From Pseudomonas alliivorans (GTDB taxonomy: Bacteria; Pseudomonadota; Gammaproteobacteria; Pseudomonadales; Pseudomonadaceae), in NCBI RefSeq assembly GCF_017826695.1, contig NZ_JAFFZW010000008.1, positions 1-64,000 on the forward strand: a stretch of 64,000 nt of DNA, in the 5' to 3' direction. Made by a program: the position numbers and the translations under genes. The notes beneath the pieces are model-generated. The model had not been told where the DNA came from, made no database searches, and saw nothing but the letters and a program-made list of their open reading frames with translations. The first letter of the stretch is position 1; each line of letters begins with the position of its first letter. Shown here one piece after another: positions 59,722-64,000 of this stretch.

Positions 59722-62160
59722 TCAAAACTCCAGCTGCGCCGAGAACGCCACGGTTCGTGGATCGCCCAGGTAGCTGCTGTTAAGCCAGTATTCCTTGTTG
59801 GCCAGGTTGCTGACGTTCAACCGCAAGGTCAGGTCATTTTCCGAAACGCGCATCCGGTAGCGGGCGCCCGCGTCGAAGGTGGTGAACGACGGCAGGTCGT
59901 TTTCGTTGCTTTGGTCGGTGTACTGCTTGCCGGTGTAGAACGCGCCACCGGTCATGGCCAGGCCCGGCACCTGATTGATGTCGTACTCGGCGTAGACCTT
60001 GGCCAGTTGCTTGGCGACGTTGGTCGGCGCATTGCCTTCATCCGCCGCGACGCCGGTTTTCTTGATCTTCGGATCCAGCAGCGTGAAGCCGCCCACCAGC
60101 GTCAGTTCGGGGATGACCTTGCCGGTCACGCTGAACTCCAGGCCGTTGTTTTCCTGTCGCCCGTCCACCACGTAAATGTTCGAGCCGGTGGTATAGCCAT
60201 TGGGCTTTTCGATGTTGAACAGGGCCAGGGTGAACAGCGTTTCGCCCAGTGTCGCCTTGGCACCGATTTCGTACTGTTCACTGACTTCCGGCGCAAACGC
60301 CTGACCCGCGTTGGCGGTGCCGCTCGGCGCGATGCCGCCCGACTGCAGCCCTTCGATGTACGTTGCGTAGGTGGTCAGCCACGGCACTGGCTTGTAAACC
60401 AGCGAGATGTTGGGCGAGGTCTTGCTTTCGTTGTACTTCGTTTCGGTTTCCGCCGAGCCAAAGGCTCTGGCGTAGACGAACTCGTTGGCATAAGTCTTGA
60501 TCTGGGTGTGGGTCACGCCGAGGATCGTCGACCACTGTTCGTTAAACGTGATGATGTCACCGATCAGGAAGTTATTACTTTCGGTGCTGTTGGCCAGCCG
60601 CTGATTGCCATGCCCGATGGAATAAGCCGGCTTGCCGACCTGCGGGGTCTGGTCGAACGGGATGGTTCCCACCGGCGAGGTGTACTGCGGGCCGGGCTGA
60701 GCAGGTGTGTAAGGAATGTGGTCTTCATACTGTTTCTGGCGGGACGTGTTGCCCTGATAGCCCATCGTGACCTTGTGCTCGAGGAAACCGGTATCAAACG
60801 CCGCGTCGAGAAACAGCGAGCCGGTCTTTTCTTCGGTGTCGATGGGCGCGAAGGCGTAGAGCGGCTGCGAGTAAAGCCCGGCGCTGTAGACCGTAGGGCC
60901 TGTGTAGGTGTTTTCGCTGGTGTACTCCTGAGCAGCGAAAGCAGCGCGCAGGGTAAAGGTGTCATTCAGACGCCACTTGGCCCGCACGCCTGCCTTGTCC
61001 GATTCGTAATCCGAAAACGACCATTTCTGGCTGTACAGCCTGTCGTTATCCAGCGAAGCGGCGCTCGGGCGCAGGGATTGGTCGCCGAAAAACCAGTAGC
61101 TGGTCAGGCCGCGAATCTGAGTCTTTTTATGCGAGGCGTCGAACTGCACCAGCAGGTCGTCGGAGACATTCCAGTCCAGCGCCAGCGAGATCATTTCGCG
61201 GCGACGCTTGTTCAGATCGACGGCGGTTTCGCCATCCTGAGTCAACACGTTGAGGCGATAGGCGAACTGGCCCTCGCTGTCGATCGGGCCGCCGAAGTCG
61301 CCATGCAGGTAGTAGTTGTCGCCACCGGCATTGCCCAGGGTCACACTGTTGTAGCGATCATAGGTCGGGCGCTTGATCACGTAGTTGACCAGACCGCCTG
61401 GTGACGCAGGACCATAAAGGAAACCGGTCAGGCCGGTAATGACTTCCAGTTGCTCCATTTCTTCCAGGTAGTTGCTGCCGTCGGCACCGTTGGTGAAGCG
61501 CAGACCGTCGTTGGCAATGTTCAGACTGCCCGCGCTGCTGAACCCTCGGATGTTGACTGCGCTGGCATAACCGGCGCTGGTCGGGGAGTACATCTGGGTG
61601 AACGGGTTGTGCTTGATGACGTCGTCCAGCGAGGTCGCCTGAATGTTCTTCAGCAACGCCTGCGGCGTCACACTGATGGAATACGGCGCATCCTGAAGCT
61701 TCATGCCACCCAACGCACCAACGCTGCTGACGTTCTCGCTGCGATAACCGGCGGTTTCAGAACCCTCGGCAGCCGAAGCGCGTGCATTGATGGTCACGTC
61801 CGACAGGTTCAGTGTGCCCTCTTCCATTGCCATCAGCGTGTAAGTCCCGGCGTTGCTCTGCACCAGTTGCAGGCCGCTGCCGCGCAACGCTTCACGCAAG
61901 GCACCGGCGGCGTCGAACTGGCCTTTGACCGGCGCACTGGATTTTCCGGCAGCCAGCGCAGGATCGAGGCTCAGCGCCAGGCCGCTCTGGCTGGCAATCT
62001 GGTTCAAGGCCGTCGCCAGAGGCGCGGACGGCAGGTCGTAGGATTGAACGCCGGCAGCCTGTTGCGCCGCCATCAGCAAGGGGCTGGCCAACGGTGTACA
62101 GAGGGCAATGGCCATCGCCAACATGCTGGGGCGCAAAAGGGTGTCTAACGAACGGGACAT
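59722..62160 (-). CDS. TonB-dependent siderophore receptor with STN signalling domain
   Basis: The 812-residue outer-membrane receptor has a signal peptide, then an STN domain (about residues 38-118, SYDLPSAPLATALNQIASQS) used for surface signalling, a plug domain from about 140 (GMKLQDAPYSISVTPQALL), and a 22-strand barrel ending AFSAQLEF with terminal Phe. The pattern is of FpvA/FoxA/FecA-type ferric-siderophore receptors; the siderophore is unknown. AGGAG precedes the ATG. STN receptors normally signal to a FecR-like anti-sigma factor and an ECF sigma factor, but none is adjacent. No convincing Fur box was found, only a weak TGAGAATATTCC on the minus strand at about 62177-62188. Confidence 0.9.
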   Translation of the reverse strand: MSRSLDTLLRPSMLAMAIALCTPLASPLLMAAQQAAGVQSYDLPSAPLATALNQIASQSGLALSLDPALAAGKSSAPVKGQFDAAGALREALRGSGLQLVQSNAGTYTLMAMEEGTLNLSDVTINARASAAEGSETAGYRSENVSSVGALGGMKLQDAPYSISVTPQALLKNIQATSLDDVIKHNPFTQMYSPTSAGYASAVNIRGFSSAGSLNIANDGLRFTNGADGSNYLEEMEQLEVITGLTGFLYGPASPGGLVNYVIKRPTYDRYNSVTLGNAGGDNYYLHGDFGGPIDSEGQFAYRLNVLTQDGETAVDLNKRRREMISLALDWNVSDDLLVQFDASHKKTQIRGLTSYWFFGDQSLRPSAASLDNDRLYSQKWSFSDYESDKAGVRAKWRLNDTFTLRAAFAAQEYTSENTYTGPTVYSAGLYSQPLYAFAPIDTEEKTGSLFLDAAFDTGFLEHKVTMGYQGNTSRQKQYEDHIPYTPAQPGPQYTSPVGTIPFDQTPQVGKPAYSIGHGNQRLANSTESNNFLIGDIITFNEQWSTILGVTHTQIKTYANEFVYARAFGSAETETKYNESKTSPNISLVYKPVPWLTTYATYIEGLQSGGIAPSGTANAGQAFAPEVSEQYEIGAKATLGETLFTLALFNIEKPNGYTTGSNIYVVDGRQENNGLEFSVTGKVIPELTLVGGFTLLDPKIKKTGVAADEGNAPTNVAKQLAKVYAEYDINQVPGLAMTGGAFYTGKQYTDQSNENDLPSFTTFDAGARYRMRVSENDLTLRLNVSNLANKEYWLNSSYLGDPRTVAFSAQLEF

Positions 62161-62293
62161 CGGGCAACTCCTGGCTGGAATATTCTCAATGCCTGTTAGC
62201 CGGGCGAAACGCCGAAAGTGACAGGGCTGATTGAAAACAATTCCGTTTCAGGGGATCGGCCAGATGACAGAAGACTGAAGTAGCGCGGCTGCG

Positions 62294-62896
62294 TCAGTCC
62301 AGTTTCAGGTGCGAGGTGTCCGGCGCGGCGCGGGTACTGGCGCGTGGGGCCTGTCCCATGTCGCTGCCCACTGGCGCAACGCTGAGCCTGGACAGGTCCA
62401 GTTGCGGTACGACCGGCTCGGGCTTGGGATCCTGCATATCGCTGCCCGCCTCGGCCACGGAATAGTCCGGCGCATCAACATCGGAGAAGGCGGCCATGTA
62501 CGCGTCCCGCGGCTTGATCTGCAGGCGACCGGGGCGCACTGGCGTCTTGCGCAGCCAGGTGGGCTCATCGGGCGGGCGGGCCAGTTCGACTTCCTCCATC
62601 TCCTGTGTCTCAGCGGCGGGCAGCGTTTCCACAGGCCGCGCGGCTTGCTCGGGTTGCGGCGCCGGGGGTTTCATCATGACAACCCTGGCGACAGCCCCCG
62701 CGCGCTCCAGCGTGGCGCGATACTTTTCGGCGGTTTGCTCATCAAGGTTGTTCTTGAGGACCAATCGTCGCCCCGAAAACAATAACTCCAGACGCGACTC
62801 GTCTGCCTGGAACAGCTTTCCCAGATTGGCTTTGACCCTCTCAGGCTGGGCACCTTCGACCAAACTGCCGTCGAAGACGATCTCATAACGACTCAT
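62294..62896 (-). CDS. Hypothetical protein with DUF805-like N-terminal region
   Basis: The 200-residue protein has a folded front (FDGSLVEGAQPERVKANLGK and LFSGRRLVLKNNLDEQTAEK, about residues 6-65) like the short N-terminal module seen ahead of DUF805-type membrane domains. Here no membrane part follows; instead there is a long Pro/Glu-rich disordered region and a repeated short motif (AEAGSDMQ and APVGSDMG). The ATG at 62896 begins the conserved module. The function is unknown. Confidence 0.65.
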   Translation of the reverse strand: MSRYEIVFDGSLVEGAQPERVKANLGKLFQADESRLELLFSGRRLVLKNNLDEQTAEKYRATLERAGAVARVVMMKPPAPQPEQAARPVETLPAAETQEMEEVELARPPDEPTWLRKTPVRPGRLQIKPRDAYMAAFSDVDAPDYSVAEAGSDMQDPKPEPVVPQLDLSRLSVAPVGSDMGQAPRASTRAAPDTSHLKLD

Positions 62897-63009
62897 TCGG
62901 TACACCCGTCAGCACGTGAACAAAGTATGGCGCAGCCCCGAACCCTGGAACAAGCAGGTTACCCCTGCCCGTCAAATTGCTAAACTCGGGCCTCTTACGG
63001 AGCAACCTC

Positions 63010-63501
63010 ATGTTTTCTCAGGCGCACATTACAAGAACACTAAGCCTTGCGCTGCTCATGCTTGGGCTCACGGGATGCTCGGTCTGGAGTTTTGACAGTT
63101 TTCAGGACCCGGAAGTGCATTTGCTGAAGGTTCAGGTCGTCAAGGCCAGGCTTACGCAACAGGATTTCAAGCTGCACTTCGAGATTGATAACCCCAACGA
63201 CTCGCGTGTTCTGGTCCGGGCACTTCAGTACAGGATCAGTCTCAATGACGTGGTGCTGGTCGACGACAGGTCCAACGACTGGTTTTTCGTCGATGCCCAC
63301 AGCCGCAGGACCTTCGTGGTCCCCATCCGTACCAACCTCTGGCGGCATGCAAAATACCTTGCCCAGTTGTTGAAGAAGCCCGACGAGAGCATTCACTACC
63401 GGCTCGAAGGCAAGCTCAAGACGGGACTGCTGTTCAGGAACACCATTCGAATAGGCCGCTCGGGTGATGTAGCGCCTGAAGAATTGATCCACAGGCGCTG
63501 A
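63010..63501 (+). CDS. LEA type 2 family lipoprotein
   Basis: The 163-residue protein has a lipoprotein signal (LLMLGLTGC) and a LEA-2/WHy domain from about residue 35: VVKARLTQQDFKLHFEIDNP then VLVRALQYRISLNDVVLVD. LEA-2 domains are beta-sandwich modules linked to stress or membrane protection in plants and bacteria; the role here is not known. The start at 63010 has GGAG upstream. The gene is divergent from the previous unknown gene across 113 bases. Confidence 0.82.
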   Translation: MFSQAHITRTLSLALLMLGLTGCSVWSFDSFQDPEVHLLKVQVVKARLTQQDFKLHFEIDNPNDSRVLVRALQYRISLNDVVLVDDRSNDWFFVDAHSRRTFVVPIRTNLWRHAKYLAQLLKKPDESIHYRLEGKLKTGLLFRNTIRIGRSGDVAPEELIHRR

Positions 63502-63511
63502 TACCTCAGCG

Positions 63512-63841
63512 CTAGCCTCCCAACCTGCCTTTGACCAGCTCCATCAGAAACTTCCAGATGTCTGCCGCCCACAGCGCGCGGTTGATGGCCGCGATCAGCG
63601 ATCCCCCGAAAGAGCCCAGCAGGAAGCCGATACCGGTGATGTTGCGAGGCTCGTCCACCCCCAGATAATTGCTGGCGATGCCGGTCAGAAACACTGCGCA
63701 GGCGACACCGGTGATCAAAAACACCAACCAGCCGCGCACGTCGATGAGACTTGCCTTGTGCCACCAGCCGGAAATGATGGCACCGACCAGACCTGCCACC
63801 AGCCATTCGAATCTGTCTACCAAGCCACTCAAAAGCTCCAT
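63512..63841 (-). CDS. Holin-like membrane protein (phage/tailocin type)
   Basis: The 109-residue protein has three hydrophobic segments (VAGLVGAIISGWW, GWLVFLITGVACAVFLTGIA and GIGFLLGSFGGSLIAAINRAL) and a short basic tail, the size and layout of superfamily III holins (LydA-like) that open the inner membrane to release phages and R-type tailocins in Pseudomonas. The start at 63841 has GGAG upstream. No lysozyme or spanin gene is nearby within the window, but the edge is only 159 bases away. A cytoplasmic-membrane protein of another kind cannot be ruled out. Confidence 0.65.
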   Translation of the reverse strand: MELLSGLVDRFEWLVAGLVGAIISGWWHKASLIDVRGWLVFLITGVACAVFLTGIASNYLGVDEPRNITGIGFLLGSFGGSLIAAINRALWAADIWKFLMELVKGRLGG

Positions 63842-63905
63842 GAGCCTGACTCCGTACAAAAGATGATGAGGTTTACGCACTGTCGAGTTTCAGGATTGAG
63901 ATCAA

Positions 63906-63923
63906 ATTTAAGCATGCTTAAAT
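63906..63923. promoter_or_regulatory. Perfect 18-base palindrome upstream of the holin-like gene
   Basis: ATTTAAGCATGCTTAAAT is fully symmetric and lies 65 bases upstream of the holin-like start. It would be a reasonable repressor or activator site, but it also overlaps the last codons of the partial gene on the same strand, so its symmetry could be partly due to coding. Confidence 0.35.
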
Positions 63924-64000
63924 AAATCGTCAAGCTTGCTGAACGTAACGCGTTTGATACAGAACTCAGGTGGAAAATGCTCGCGAGCCCAGGTGAGGAC
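63908..64000 (-). CDS. C-terminal end of an unidentified gene (partial)
   Basis: On the minus strand the window edge enters an open frame that reads VLTWAREHFPPEFCIKRV and then TFSKLDDLFKHA, with a TAA stop at 63908-63910. The rest lies beyond the window. Thirty residues are too few to name a family. Since it is 66 bases upstream of the holin-like gene on the same strand, it may belong to the same locus. Confidence 0.45.
   Translation of the reverse strand, partial: VLTWAREHFPPEFCIKRVTFSKLDDLFKHA

Noticed and set aside
59596-61404. 602-codon open frame opposite the TonB receptor
   Set aside because: Antisense shadow; Val/Gly/Arg-rich product without recognisable motifs.
62177-62188. Fur box before the TonB receptor
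   Set aside because: Only a partial match overlapping the leader just upstream of the ribosome binding site; not convincing without a matrix score.

Overview
The window looks like chromosomal DNA of a fluorescent Pseudomonas, most likely of the P. syringae group. The reasons are the GC-rich, tightly packed coding, the Pseudomonas-type gene order hrpA / fadD1-fadD2 / hydrolase / phaJ, the braCDEFG amino-acid transporter, and REP-type palindromes in the gaps. The genus is well supported; the species group is an inference. No rRNA, tRNA or CRISPR array was found. About 60 protein genes were recognised, and many starts were moved downstream to an ATG, GTG or TTG with a visible ribosome binding site.

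Layout. Bases 1-3406 are accessory DNA. They hold the tail and right end of an IS3-type element, two small unknown genes, an OLD-like ATPase-TOPRIM protein in AT-richer sequence (a possible phage-defence nuclease), and an unknown convergent gene. This DNA ends inside a mechanosensitive channel gene (YbdG/MscS family), of which only the last 188 codons remain. A 141-bp miniature inverted-repeat element follows at once, sitting on the TA of the channel's TAG stop codon. An identical copy sits on the TAG stop of braG, 39.6 kb away.

From 4.3 to 15 kb lie small metabolic and stress units: LysE exporter with AraC regulator; a YciI / azoreductase / hydrolase operon divergent from a GlxA-type regulator; KptA RNA phosphotransferase; an SDR; a second azoreductase; and a LysR-hydrolase pair. 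From 15 to 34 kb is core genome: PpiA, an ABC exporter, a FemAB/GNAT-like protein, a FabH-like ketosynthase, HrpA helicase, the FadD1/FadD2/lipase/PhaJ lipid cluster and RapA. From 34 to 48 kb come an MFS carrier, an MHYT-GGDEF-EAL signalling protein, the complete BraCDEFG branched-chain amino-acid ABC transporter, a region of gene remnants behind the second miniature element, a lipoprotein, a flavoprotein and NhaA, the last with an unusually AT-rich leader. From 48 to 64 kb are envelope and housekeeping genes: glycine-zipper lipoprotein, PdxH, an OmpA-like lipoprotein with a Lys/Ala tail, an EstB-like serine hydrolase, DinG, a Tsx-like porin with a purine nucleoside permease, a collagen-like secreted protein, YchJ, a TonB receptor with a signalling domain, a LEA-2 lipoprotein, and a holin-like gene that may mark the edge of a prophage or tailocin locus beyond the window.

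The observations most worth following are the OLD-like gene and the island that broke the channel gene, the two identical miniature elements placed exactly on stop codons, the AT-rich nhaA leader ending in a terminator-like hairpin, and the holin-like gene at the right edge.
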